Assembly: GCF_007859305.1 (NCBI RefSeq)
Contig: NZ_VOHE01000004.1
Location: forward strand, 149,232 to 213,231
Length of the DNA stretch: 64,000 bases
Direction: 5' to 3'
DNA from: Luteimonas wenzhouensis
GTDB taxonomy: Bacteria > Pseudomonadota > Gammaproteobacteria > Xanthomonadales > Xanthomonadaceae
Shown here: positions 1 through 10,626 of the stretch, piece after piece
Position numbering within the stretch: the first letter of the stretch is position 1
Layout of the letters: every line of letters begins with the position of its first letter
Position numbers and translations under genes: made by a program
Notes under the pieces: generated by a model
What the model saw: the letters and a program-made list of their open reading frames with translations, nothing else
Database searches by the model: none
Told to the model about the DNA's origin: nothing

Positions 1-2360
<2,360 letters not shown>

Positions 2361-2705
2361 GGCGCAGGCGGCGCTCAATATCACCCTTCCCTCCTTGCGG
2401 CGGGTGGGATGCCTTCGACGTCATGCCTCCATCGTGAGGCCTGCCGCCGCCTACACTGTAGCCGCCGATGGGTCATCGCCTGTCAAGGCTGGGAAGCCCC
2501 GCGTTGCTCACGCACCTGTTCGGCATTGAGAATGGTGTGGGCGGTCCTTGTTCACGAGCTATGACGTGGGGAGATATGCCTGGCTGGTCCAGCCACTAGA
2601 AGTTCTCCTCCTCGAGTTGCCTACACAACTACCGATTCTTGTCAGGCCCCGGATTGCCGCTGCCATGCGATCAGCGCGCGCCGAACAGGACGTTCCTGCA
2701 ATGAG
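2361..2705. other. 345-base intergenic stretch between aceE and the nuclease patch
   Basis: No gene can be supported here. Up to about 2530 the DNA is as GC-rich as the chromosome; after that it becomes visibly more AT-rich (for example 2531-2660), like the two nuclease genes that follow. An ATG at 2469 opens only a 43-codon frame with no recognisable product. It may be the stump of a gene interrupted when the patch arrived, but that is speculation. No clear terminator hairpin with a T-run follows aceE. Confidence 0.4.
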
Positions 2706-3557
2706 CTAACCCCCCAGCTGGGCAAGAAACGTCGTCGGGTCCAGCCGGCAATGGGACTCGATACGGCCCGGCAGGTTGAACACGCGGGGACGCTTGCGGA
2801 AGTCGAAGACCCGGTACAGTTGGTAGCGTTCGGCATCCACATTGGAGCGCGCCAGTTCATTGCGGGTGACGAAGAACGGTGTAAGTTCGCCGAAGGCGGT
2901 GGTCTTGACTTCGATGAGGCGCTCGCGGCCGTCGGGCTCGAACGACAGCACATCGAAGCCCAGCCCGTCGCCTTGGGTTTCCGACACTTGCTCGATGCGA
3001 TCGGCCAGCTGTCTGCGGCCAGCGGCACGCAGGCGTTGGGCCTCAAGCTCCATCACGAACAGCTCACCGGCTCGACCCAGCGAGCGGTTGCGCGCTTCGC
3101 GGCTGAGATAGTCGCGCTTGGCCGGCGAGAAGCGTGGGGCGTACTCCGGTGGCGCCTCGCGTTGTGTTCGTGCCTTCGGTGGAGGGACCCAGGCGGCGGC
3201 GTCGACCACGGTGTCTGCCACCAAGGCGGGACGGCTCACGGCGTTCTCAGCCGCTGCCTGCAGACTTGGGCGCGTCTTCAGCTGCGCTTCCACCACTTCC
3301 AGAAGCAGCAACTGGTAGTTCACCAGCGCCTTGTATCCGCTGACCGTCGGCCACTCCAGTTCCTGCATCACGGCACTGATGTTGCGGAACTTGTACTCGA
3401 CCGAGGCCTTGCTGCGGCCGTCGAGCTTATGCATCAGGGCGCGGATACGTTCGCTCTTGTTGAACGTCTGACCGTTGAGTTCAAGCTCCAGCATCTGCAG
3501 GTAGTCAGCCACGCAGGCTTCCACCTCCAGCCGGGACCAGTCTGCTCCCGTCGCCAC
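2706..3557 (-). CDS. DUF3883-type protein with PD-(D/E)XK nuclease fold
   Basis: A 283-residue protein. Its C-terminal third carries the DUF3883 pattern: helix GRAGELFVMELEAQRL, then GLGFDVLSFEPDG and LIEVKTT. The Asp of GFDV and the Glu and Lys of EVK fit the catalytic triad of the PD-(D/E)XK fold. The N-terminal part (LEVEACVADYLQML, then FNKSERIRALMHKLDGRSKASVEYKFRNISAVMQ) resembles N-terminal regions that accompany DUF3883 in defence-linked proteins. The GTG start at 3557 was chosen because GGGGGAG lies six bases upstream; the frame stays open to 3722 but that would overlap the divergent gene's start. Base composition is lower in GC than its surroundings. Its function is probably DNA or nucleic-acid cleavage, possibly anti-phage; this is inferred from fold and company only. 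Confidence 0.8.
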   Translation of the reverse strand: MATGADWSRLEVEACVADYLQMLELELNGQTFNKSERIRALMHKLDGRSKASVEYKFRNISAVMQELEWPTVSGYKALVNYQLLLLEVVEAQLKTRPSLQAAAENAVSRPALVADTVVDAAAWVPPPKARTQREAPPEYAPRFSPAKRDYLSREARNRSLGRAGELFVMELEAQRLRAAGRRQLADRIEQVSETQGDGLGFDVLSFEPDGRERLIEVKTTAFGELTPFFVTRNELARSNVDAERYQLYRVFDFRKRPRVFNLPGRIESHCRLDPTTFLAQLGG

Positions 3558-3715
3558 GTCTATCTCCCCCAAGGGCGTATGGCGCGCCAGGTTAGCGGGA
3601 AGCCGCCCCCACGACCAGGGCGAGACGGCCCGAAAGGCGACGGCTGATCCCGCCTTCCCGTGGGCTTCGGTGCTATGTTCTGGGTTCCTTTGGGGAAGGG
3701 AGAAAGGGGAGAAAA

Positions 3716-4513
3716 ATGGCACAGGTACCCAAGCGGGTTGCAGAGCGCCTGGTTGCGGGCATCAAGCGATACCAGCCCATCCTTGCCGCCGCGCGGTCGC
3801 GGGACGTCGGGGAGTCGGACACCGTCACCATCGTCAAAGACATGCTCGCCGACGTCTTCGGCTACGACAAGTACGCGGACGTCACGTCCGAGTACGCCAT
3901 TCGCGGGACTTACTGTGACCTTGCCATCAAGTTGGACGGGCAGCTTGAGACCTTGATTGAAGTGAAGGCAATCGGGTTAGACCTGAAAGACATCCACGTG
4001 AAGCAAGCGGTCGACTACGCCGCGAACCAAGGCGTCGATTGGGTTCTGCTCACGAATGGAATCATCTGGCGCGTCTACCACATCATCTTCGCAAAGCCGA
4101 TCGACCAAGAGCTTCTGGTCGAGATCGACTTCAGTGCGATCAATTCCCGGTCAAAAGGCGATCTTGAGCGTCTCTTTCTCTGGTGCAAGGAAGGGTGGCA
4201 ACGGTCCGTGCTTGGCGAGTATCGCAGCCAGAGGCAGGCGCTATCCCGCTTCTATGTGGGGGCCATGGTGCAGTCGGACGTGGTTGTCGATGTGATCCGC
4301 AGGGAGCTGCGCCGGCTCTCGCCCAACGTCAAGATCGAGGTCGAGCAGATCAGGGACGTGCTGGTCAACGAGGTGCTGAAGCGAGACGTCACCGAGGGCG
4401 AGCGCGCGGTCGAAGCGCGTAAGCGGATCGCCAAGGCCTCAGGCCGGGCATTACGTGCCAAAAAGCAGACGCGGGTAGCCGGCGTGACACAGGATGAGCA
4501 GGAAGCCGTGTAA
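3716..4513 (+). CDS. Type I restriction enzyme R-subunit N-terminal-like nuclease protein
   Basis: A 265-residue stand-alone protein related to the N-terminal domain of HsdR (HSDR_N families). The nuclease core is visible at residues 60-85: TYCDLAIKLDG with the metal-binding Asp, then LIEVKAIG with Glu and Lys. The following ALDYAANQGVDW-like segment (QAVDYAANQGVDWVLLTNG) and WRVYHI are typical of this family. There is no helicase domain and no HsdM or HsdS neighbour, so it is not a full type I system. The C-terminus is basic and probably helical. The start at ATG 3716 has the purine-rich AAAGGGGAGAAAA just upstream, and a TATGTT hexamer sits at 3674-3679. It is divergent from the DUF3883 gene across about 160 bases, which suggests shared control. 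GC content is clearly lower than that of neighbouring genes. Confidence 0.82.
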   Translation: MAQVPKRVAERLVAGIKRYQPILAAARSRDVGESDTVTIVKDMLADVFGYDKYADVTSEYAIRGTYCDLAIKLDGQLETLIEVKAIGLDLKDIHVKQAVDYAANQGVDWVLLTNGIIWRVYHIIFAKPIDQELLVEIDFSAINSRSKGDLERLFLWCKEGWQRSVLGEYRSQRQALSRFYVGAMVQSDVVVDVIRRELRRLSPNVKIEVEQIRDVLVNEVLKRDVTEGERAVEARKRIAKASGRALRAKKQTRVAGVTQDEQEAV

Positions 4514-4733
4514 GGCTAGTCCGCGGCCTGCAATCCCAGGATTGGGGTGACCCGGCCCAGTATGGCGCCGGGCGCCCCGCGGCGGGTCCAGGGCCGGGGT
4601 ATACGACACGAAGGCACACGGCGCTGCCGGTGCATCACCATACGCAAGGTTCAAGTCCCGCCGCCCGCTGCCGTCAATCGTGGCCGAGAAGTCCCGCCCG
4701 CCGGGCGCAGGCTGATCTCCAACGGCCCACCCG
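4514..4733. other. 220-base intergenic stretch at the right edge of the low-GC patch
   Basis: GC returns to the chromosomal level within this stretch. Around 4649-4671 there is GGTTCAAGTCCCGCC, which resembles the T-loop and 3' acceptor part of a tRNA, but the 5' strand of the T-stem and the rest of the cloverleaf are missing. It could be a remnant of an integration site or chance. A TATACG hexamer near 4597 is a possible -10 for the cyclase gene. Confidence 0.3.
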
Positions 4734-5975
4734 ATGGTCACCACAGCACCGCGCACCCACCCCGGCGGCGATCCGCTGGCGCCCACGACCCGCCATGGCG
4801 TGCTGCGCCGCTTCCCGCCCCGGATGGAAGCCGAATACCGCGTCTTCCAGGACACCGCGCTCAAGCCGCGGTTGCGCTGGGCGATGGGCGCGGCCGTGGT
4901 GGTGCTGGGGGTCTACGCGGTGCTGGACGTGGTGATGATGCCGCGCGCGATCCTGGCCGAGGTGCTGGCGATGCGGATCGGGCTGATGGTGCTGCCGCCG
5001 CTGCTGGCCCTGCTGGCCTCGCTGCGCGTGCAGTCGGGCCGGGTGCTGCACCTGCTGGCCGGCTGGGCCTGCCTCAACGCGGGGCTCGGCGCGGTGGTGC
5101 TGGTCGTGCGCACGCGCGTGCTCGGCATGCCGGTGGACTACGAGGGCGTGCTGCTGCTGATGTACGTCTACGGCTGCGGCGCGGTGCGCCTGCGCACGGC
5201 GGTGGCCTGCGGCACCACGATCTGCGTCGCCTATCCGCTGGCCGAGGCCTGGGCCGGGCTGCCGCCGGACGCGCTGCAGGCGCGCACGCTGTTCATCGTC
5301 ACCACCAACGTGATCGGCATGGTCACCGCCTGGATCCTGGACCAGGAGGCGCGTGGCAACTTCCTGGTCGCGCGCCAGCTGCGCGGCATGGCGCACGTGG
5401 ATTTCCTGACCGGGCTGCCCAACCGCCGCGACTTCTCCGAGCGCATCGAGGCGGCCTGGAAGCAGGCCTCGGCGGAGCGGCGTCCGTTGGCCATCGCCCT
5501 GGTCGACGTGGACTGGTTCAAGGCCTACAACGACCGCTACGGACACCCGGCCGGCGACCGCGTGCTGCGCGCGGTGGCGCAGGTGCTGGCGCGCCACGCC
5601 AGCGGCTCCGGCGACCTGGTGGCGCGGCTGGGCGGCGAGGAGTTCGTCTGCGTGTGGTACGGCGCGACCGCCGGCGCGGCGCGTGCCGCCGCGGACGCCA
5701 TCCATGCCGACATCGCCGCGCTGGGCGTGCCGCACGCCGGCAGCGACGCCGGCCGGCTCACCCTGAGCATCGGCCTGCACGTGGTGGTCCCGCGGCCGGA
5801 CCAGTCGCGCGCCGACGCGCTGTACCAGGCCGACCAGGCGCTGTACGCGGCCAAGGCGGCCGGCCGCAACACGACCGTGCTCGGGCGGGCGGACGGGGAG
5901 GGTGATCCGGCGCCTGCCGGGCGGGGAGCCGCGGCCGGCGGCATGTACGAGCGGGAACCCGGCGGCGTATCTTGA
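4734..5975 (+). CDS. Membrane-anchored diguanylate cyclase (GGEEF)
   Basis: A 413-residue protein predicted to make c-di-GMP from two GTP. Residues about 48-203 hold six hydrophobic segments, a MASE-like sensory membrane domain. Residues 221-385 form a GGDEF domain: HVDFLTGLPNRRDF, the metal-binding DVD at 258-260, NDRYGHPAGD, and the active-site GGEEF at 300-304, a functional variant. The usual inhibitory-site RxxD is GSGD (291-294), so the Arg needed for product feedback is missing. A Gly/Ala-rich tail follows. The start at ATG 4734 is the first in frame; no convincing ribosome binding site is visible, so a later start is possible. It lies 27 bases upstream of the reductase gene. Confidence 0.9.
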   Translation: MVTTAPRTHPGGDPLAPTTRHGVLRRFPPRMEAEYRVFQDTALKPRLRWAMGAAVVVLGVYAVLDVVMMPRAILAEVLAMRIGLMVLPPLLALLASLRVQSGRVLHLLAGWACLNAGLGAVVLVVRTRVLGMPVDYEGVLLLMYVYGCGAVRLRTAVACGTTICVAYPLAEAWAGLPPDALQARTLFIVTTNVIGMVTAWILDQEARGNFLVARQLRGMAHVDFLTGLPNRRDFSERIEAAWKQASAERRPLAIALVDVDWFKAYNDRYGHPAGDRVLRAVAQVLARHASGSGDLVARLGGEEFVCVWYGATAGAARAAADAIHADIAALGVPHAGSDAGRLTLSIGLHVVVPRPDQSRADALYQADQALYAAKAAGRNTTVLGRADGEGDPAPAGRGAAAGGMYEREPGGVS

Positions 5976-6002
5976 TGGTCTCCTCCACTTGCAGGAACTG
6001 GC

Positions 6003-7019
6003 ATGAGTACCCGCTACCGCGCCTGGGCGGCGCCGAGGGCCGGCGCCCCGCTGGAACCGTTCGAGTACGACCCCGGCCCGCTGGGCGACGAGGAGGTGGA
6101 GATCACCGTCGAGCACTGCGGGCTGTGCCACTCCGACCTGTCGATGCTGGACAACGAATGGGGCTTCACCGCCTACCCGTTCGTGCCCGGCCACGAGGTG
6201 GTGGGGCGGGTGACCGCGCTGGGACCGAACGCCAGGGGCGTGGCGCTGGGGCAGCGCGTGGGCCTGGGCTGGAACGCGCGCAGCTGCCTGCACTGCGACG
6301 CCTGCCTGGCCGGCGACCAGCACCTGTGCCGCGAGGTGCAGGCGACCATCGGCGGACGCCATGGCGGTTTCGCCGAGAAGGTACGCGCGCACTGGGTGTG
6401 GGTGGCGCCCCTGCCCGACGGGCTGGACGCGGCCGAGTCCGGACCGCTCCTGTGCGGCGGCATCACCGTGTTCGCGCCGCTGCGCGAGCTGGGCATTCCG
6501 CCCACCGCGCGGGTCGCGGTGGTCGGGATCGGCGGCCTGGGTCACATGGCGCTGAAGTTCTGCCGGGCCTGGGGCTGCGAGGTCACCGCGTTCACCACCA
6601 GCGTCTCGAAGGAGGAGGAAGCGCGTGCGTTCGGCGCGCACCGCGTGGTGACCACCGGCGACGCCGCGGCGCTGAAGCAGCTCACCGGGGCCTTCGACCT
6701 GATCATCGACACGGTCAACGTGTCGCTGGACTGGCCCGGCCTGCTCAACGCGCTGGCGCCGAAGGGCCGCCTGCACGTGGTGGGCGTGCCGCTGGAGCCG
6801 ATCGCGGTGCCGGCGTTCGGGCTGATCGGCGGGCAGAAGTCGCTGTCCGGTTCGCCCACCGGCTCGCGCGGCGCGATCGACAGCATGCTCGGCTTCGCCG
6901 CCCGCCATGGCGTGGCGCCGCAGACCGAGCACTTCCCGATGAGCCGGGTCAACGAGGCGCTCGACCACCTGCGCGCCGGCAAGGCGCGCTACCGGATCGT
7001 GCTCGACGCCGATTTCTGA
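6003..7019 (+). CDS. ahr: Zinc-dependent NADPH aldehyde reductase, Ahr/YjgB type
   Basis: Medium-chain alcohol dehydrogenase of 338 residues, matching E. coli Ahr (YjgB) along its whole length by recall (DNEWGF near 50, LLCGGITVF, TVNVSLDW, GKARYR at the end). It reduces a broad range of aldehydes to alcohols with NADPH. Catalytic zinc ligands are C42 (CGLCHSD), H64 (GHE) and C151; structural zinc ligands are C95, C98, C101 and C109. The Rossmann glycine motif GIGGLG is at 175-180. The ATG at 6003 has AGGAA seven bases upstream. It follows the cyclase by 27 bases and may be co-transcribed, with no functional link obvious. A 12-bp inverted repeat follows the stop. Confidence 0.93.
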   Translation: MSTRYRAWAAPRAGAPLEPFEYDPGPLGDEEVEITVEHCGLCHSDLSMLDNEWGFTAYPFVPGHEVVGRVTALGPNARGVALGQRVGLGWNARSCLHCDACLAGDQHLCREVQATIGGRHGGFAEKVRAHWVWVAPLPDGLDAAESGPLLCGGITVFAPLRELGIPPTARVAVVGIGGLGHMALKFCRAWGCEVTAFTTSVSKEEEARAFGAHRVVTTGDAAALKQLTGAFDLIIDTVNVSLDWPGLLNALAPKGRLHVVGVPLEPIAVPAFGLIGGQKSLSGSPTGSRGAIDSMLGFAARHGVAPQTEHFPMSRVNEALDHLRAGKARYRIVLDADF

Positions 7020-7025
7020 GGCCGG

Positions 7026-7079
7026 TCGCCCCGCTGGTGCCGGGTGGCCACGTCCGCGGCGGGACCGCCAGCGGGGCGA
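7026..7079. repeat. 12-bp perfect inverted repeat between convergent genes
   Basis: TCGCCCCGCTGG at 7026-7037 pairs perfectly with CCAGCGGGGCGA at 7068-7079, leaving a 30-base loop. It lies seven bases after the ahr stop and faces the end of the convergent SRPBCC gene, so it could act as a bidirectional terminator or mRNA-end hairpin. There is no T-run. Confidence 0.5.
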
Positions 7080-7190
7080 TACGCGGCGTCCGCTGGTTGT
7101 GATGCGGTGCGGCCCGGCCGTGGGGACGGGCGCTGCCGCGAACGTCCGCGCCGCACGCCGCGTGGCCGGGCCGACCCGTACGGGCGCCGC

Positions 7191-7646
7191 CTACCCGGGG
7201 CAGCCGTCGGGGAACTGGTCGTGGACCAGGCCCAGCTCGATCCCGTGTTCCAACCAGGCCTTGAGGCCGGCCAGGACCATCGTGTAGCCGCCTTTCGCGT
7301 CCACCGCCTGCGCCAGCAGTTCGCCACCGTCCCCGCGGAAGCCGCGGGTGGCGATCCGGACCAGGGTCGCGTCGTCGCCGCGGGACTCGAAGGTCCATTC
7401 CACCTCGGTGGCGTCGCTGTCCCACTGGATGCGCAGCTTCCGGTCCTGCTCGAACTCGCGGACGACCAGTGTGTCGCCCACGCCGAACATCTCCCAGTCC
7501 CAGCGCACCCGTTTGCCCGGGCCGAGCCGGTCGCTGCCCTTGCTGAACCAGAAATGCGTGGTGATGGCCGGGTCGACGAAGGCTTCGAAGACCTCGGCGA
7601 CCGGCCTGCGGACGAGCATCTGCGCATGGACGACGACATCGCTCAC
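7191..7646 (-). CDS. SRPBCC / AHSA1-like protein
   Basis: A 151-residue START-like protein of the AHSA1 (Hsp90 ATPase activator homolog) group: VHAQMLVRRPVAEVFEAFVDP at the N-terminus, then THFWFSKGSDRL and the C-terminal helix GGYTMVLAGLKAWLEHG. These proteins form a hydrophobic ligand-binding cavity; the ligand here is unknown, and the name does not imply Hsp90 activation in bacteria. The GTG at 7646 was chosen because AGGAGG sits seven bases upstream; an ATG further out at 7709 lacks that. It is divergent from the tannase-family gene. Confidence 0.86.
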   Translation of the reverse strand: MSDVVVHAQMLVRRPVAEVFEAFVDPAITTHFWFSKGSDRLGPGKRVRWDWEMFGVGDTLVVREFEQDRKLRIQWDSDATEVEWTFESRGDDATLVRIATRGFRGDGGELLAQAVDAKGGYTMVLAGLKAWLEHGIELGLVHDQFPDGCPG

Positions 7647-7784
7647 GATCGGGCCTCCTGGTGGGCGCGCCCGGTTGCGGTCCGGGCGCAACGTGGCGAA
7701 GCATGCCATGGAAGTTGTCCGCGCTGCCGCCGGCTAAGATGCCGTGCGTCGCCCGGCGGACCCGGGCCAACGGGGAGTGGACGG

Positions 7785-9365
7785 ATGCGGATCTTCGGCG
7801 GCGCGCTTGCGGGCCTGTTCCTGTTCGGTGGCATCGTGGCTGCCGGCCCTGCGGCCGCGGGCGGCCAGGACGCCTGCGCGGCGCTCGCCGGCATGCGCGA
7901 CGCGCGGCTTGACCTGGTGGTGACCGCCGCCGGGCGCGTGCCGGCCGCCGCGCCCGGCAGCGTGCGCGCGCAGCCATACCTGCCGCCGATCCCGGTGGCG
8001 CTGCCGGCGCACTGCAAGGTGCACGGACGGATCAACGACCGTACCGGTGCCGGCGGCGTGCGCTACGGCATCGGCTTCGAACTCGCCCTGCCCGACGACT
8101 GGAACGGACGCTTCCTGTTCCAGGGCGGCGGCGGACTCAACGGCTCGATCGCCCCGCCGCTGGGGGCCACCGGGGCCGGCGACGTGCCGGCGCTGGCGCG
8201 CGGCTTCGCGGTGGTATCGACCGACAGCGGCCATCGTGGCGAGGGCTTCGATGCCTCGTTCATGCAGGACCAGCGCGCCGCGCTGGACTTCGCGCACGCA
8301 TCGGTAGGCACCATCACGCAGGCGGCGCTGCTGCTGGTCGAGCGCTATTACGGCGCCGCGCCGCGGCATGCCTATATCGCCGGCTGCTCCACCGGCGGGC
8401 GCGAGGCGATGCTCGCCACCCAGCGCTGGCCGGAACTGTTCGACGGCGCGCTGGTGACGGCGCCGGCCATGCGCACGGGCTTCTCCAACCTGGCGCTGGC
8501 CCATGCGCGTGCGGTCTTCGCCAGGGCCGCGCCGCGCGACGCCGATGGCCGGCCGCAGCTGGCGCGCACCTTCGGCGCGGACGACAAGCGCCTGGTGCTC
8601 GACGGCCTGCTGGCGCAGTGCGACGCGCTCGACGGGCTGGCCGACGGCGTGATCGAGGACGCCCTGGGCTGCCGGTTCGAACCGGCGCGGCTGCAGTGCC
8701 CGGGCGACAAGCGGGCCGACTGCCTCGACGCCGCCCAGGTCGCCGCGCTCACCGATGCGTTCAGGGCGCCGCGCGACGCGTCCGGCGCGCCGCTGTACGT
8801 CGACTTTCCCTACGACACGGGCATCGTCCACGAAGGCCCCGGCATTCCGGGCTTCCTGCCCAGCGACGGCCCGGACATCCTCGCCGCGGTGATGCCGGCG
8901 GCGGACGGTTTCGACGTCGACGCGCAGGCGCGCAAGGTGCGCGCCGACGCGGTGCAGATGCTCACCGATACCGCCACGTGGACCAACCTGGGCACCTTCC
9001 TGGGCCGCGGCGGGAAGGTGATCTACACCCACGGCATGAGCGATCCGTGGTTCTCGGCCTGGGACACGCTGGACTATTTCCTGCGCGCCGAAGCGGCGAA
9101 CGGCGAACAGGCCTGGGCCGGGGCCAGCCGCCTGTACCTGGTGCCCGGCATGGGCCATTGCGGCGGCGGCACCGCGCGCGACCAGGCCGACCTGCTCACG
9201 GCCCTGGTGGACTGGGTGGAGCAGGGCCGCGCGCCCGACCGCATCCTGGCCGAAGGGGCATCGCTGGAAGGCCGTCGCCCGCTGTGCCCGTATCCGACCC
9301 ACGCCCACTACCTGGGCGGCGATCCCGCTTCGCCCGACAGCTACGCCTGCCGCCCCACGCAGTAG
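7785..9365 (+). CDS. Secreted tannase / feruloyl esterase family protein
   Basis: A 526-residue alpha/beta-hydrolase of the tannase and feruloyl esterase family, expected to hydrolyse esters of plant phenolic acids. A signal peptide is visible (residues 1-26, hydrophobic core then GPAAAGG). The nucleophile lies in GCSTGG (C201, S202), the acid in HGMSDPW and the histidine in MGHCGGG. The cysteine next to the serine and the one next to the histidine fit the disulfide-linked CS-D-HC arrangement known for this family. The start at ATG 7785 has GGGGAG nine bases upstream, and a TAAGAT -10-like hexamer lies at 7735-7740. A long in-frame extension upstream is just open frame. Probably periplasmic or exported; the natural substrate is unknown. 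Confidence 0.9.
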   Translation: MRIFGGALAGLFLFGGIVAAGPAAAGGQDACAALAGMRDARLDLVVTAAGRVPAAAPGSVRAQPYLPPIPVALPAHCKVHGRINDRTGAGGVRYGIGFELALPDDWNGRFLFQGGGGLNGSIAPPLGATGAGDVPALARGFAVVSTDSGHRGEGFDASFMQDQRAALDFAHASVGTITQAALLLVERYYGAAPRHAYIAGCSTGGREAMLATQRWPELFDGALVTAPAMRTGFSNLALAHARAVFARAAPRDADGRPQLARTFGADDKRLVLDGLLAQCDALDGLADGVIEDALGCRFEPARLQCPGDKRADCLDAAQVAALTDAFRAPRDASGAPLYVDFPYDTGIVHEGPGIPGFLPSDGPDILAAVMPAADGFDVDAQARKVRADAVQMLTDTATWTNLGTFLGRGGKVIYTHGMSDPWFSAWDTLDYFLRAEAANGEQAWAGASRLYLVPGMGHCGGGTARDQADLLTALVDWVEQGRAPDRILAEGASLEGRRPLCPYPTHAHYLGGDPASPDSYACRPTQ

Positions 9366-9916
9366 CACGCATCGCAACGCCGACTCCCTCCCCCGCTTGC
9401 GGGGGAGGGTTGGGGTGGGGGCATCCCTGGCCGCGGCCCGATCTGGAGCGCCCCCCTCCCGGCCTCCCCCCGCAAGCGGGGGGAGGAGCAGTGCCGCGCC
9501 CACGCAAGATCGCCGTGCCTGCGTGCCACCACCGCCGCAGCGGACAGCCCCCTCCCCCGCGCGCGGGGGAGGGTTGGGGTGGGGGCATCCCTGGCCGCGG
9601 CCCGATCTGGAGCGCCCCCCTCCCGGCCTCCCCCCGCAAGCGGGGGGAGGAGCAGCGCCGCGCCCATGCAAGATCGCCGTGCCTGCGTGCCACCGCCGCA
9701 GCGGACAGCCCCCTCCCCCGCGCGCGGGGGAGGGTTGGGGTGGGGGCATGCAGCAAAGACCGCACAGCGCACACGCTCGTCCGCACGTTGGCCTGCGCGT
9801 CGGCCGAGACGCCAACCATGGCGCCGGTCGGACGGTCTGTTCCGGAACCGCCCCACGCCATGTCCGCAGTACCGGCTTGCCTAGAATGGATGCCCCCACC
9901 TGTCTGGAGTGCATCC
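9366..9916. other. 551-base intergenic region, mostly repeats
   Basis: The stretch after the esterase gene is dominated by the GC-rich repeat cluster at 9385-9750. From 9751 to 9916 there is unique sequence that leads into the SDR gene, with a TAGAAT -10-like hexamer at 9883-9888. Long open frames here on both strands (proline- and glycine-rich) are by-products of the repeats and not genes. Confidence 0.7.
9385..9750. repeat. Tandem cluster of GC-rich hairpin repeats (three copies)
   Basis: A CCCTCCCCCGC...GCGGGGGAGGG hairpin followed by TTGGGGTGGGGGC starts at 9386, 9550 and 9711 (periods 164 and 161 bases). Between copies lies an almost identical spacer that holds a second, inverted hairpin, CCTCCCCCCGC AAG-type loop GCGGGGGGAGG. 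The first copy has loop TT where the others have GCGC-type palindromes. The same element, known from many Xanthomonadaceae intergenic regions, reads as PSPARGGG or PPPRAGEG when translated. The near identity of the first two units points to a recent duplication. Confidence 0.88.
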
Positions 9917-10588
9917 ATGGCTACCTGGCTGATCACCGGCGCCAATCGTGGCATCGGACTGTCGCTGTCGAAGCAGCTCGCCGCGCGCGGCGACACCGTC
10001 ATCGGCGTGTGCCGCAAGCCGAGCCAGGCGCTGGTCGAGACCGGTGCGACCGTGGTCGACGGCGTGGACGTTTCCGACGCCGATGCCGTGGCCGCCCTGC
10101 CGTCGCGGATCGGCCAGGCGCGCATCGACGGCCTGGTGCTCAACGCCGGCATCTTCACCAACGAAACCCTCGACGCGCTCGACGCCGACGCGTTCGCGCG
10201 CATCCAGCGCCAATTCGAGGTCAACACCCTCGGCCCGCTGCGCGTGGCCGCGGCGCTGCAGGACCGCCTGGCCGACGGCGCCAGGATCGGCATCGTCACC
10301 AGCCGCATGGGCTCGATCGCCGACAACGGCTCGGGCGCCTACTACGGCTACCGCGCCTCGAAGGCGGCGGTGAACGCGATCGGCAAGTCGCTGGCGGTGG
10401 ATCTCGCCCCGCGCGGCATCGCCGTGTGCCTGCTGCATCCCGGTCGCGTTGCCACCGACATGCTCGGCGGCCAGGGCGACATCGGCCCCGACGAGGCCGC
10501 GGCCAACCTCATCCAGCGGCTGGACGGCCTCACACTGGCCGACACCGGCACGTTCTGGCACGCGAACGGCACGCCGCTGCCCTGGTAG
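9917..10588 (+). CDS. Short-chain dehydrogenase/reductase (SDR)
   Basis: A 223-residue classical-type SDR using NAD(P). It has the cofactor-binding TGANRGIG at residues 7-14, the LNAG motif (VLNAGI), a catalytic Ser in VTSRMGS and the Tyr-Lys pair in YYGYRASK. It resembles the C-factor/carbonyl reductase subgroup in size and in the closing FWHANG(T)PLPW segment; the substrate is unknown. The ATG at 9917 has GGAG nine bases upstream. It is a single-gene unit after the repeat cluster. Confidence 0.9.
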   Translation: MATWLITGANRGIGLSLSKQLAARGDTVIGVCRKPSQALVETGATVVDGVDVSDADAVAALPSRIGQARIDGLVLNAGIFTNETLDALDADAFARIQRQFEVNTLGPLRVAAALQDRLADGARIGIVTSRMGSIADNGSGAYYGYRASKAAVNAIGKSLAVDLAPRGIAVCLLHPGRVATDMLGGQGDIGPDEAAANLIQRLDGLTLADTGTFWHANGTPLPW

Positions 10589-10626
10589 CGCGAACGCCGC
10601 GTGGGGCGCTCAGCGGCTCCGCGCGG

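Noticed and set aside
2469-2600. A 43-codon frame after aceE
   Set aside because: It has no recognised product, no ribosome binding site and no homolog I can name; it was left as intergenic.
4674-6968. A 764-codon minus-strand frame opposite the cyclase and ahr
   Set aside because: It is antisense to two genes with full motif support and has a low-complexity composition.
9385-9750. CRISPR-like look of regularly spaced palindromic repeats
   Set aside because: The spacers are nearly identical to each other and about 120 bases long, and no cas gene is present.
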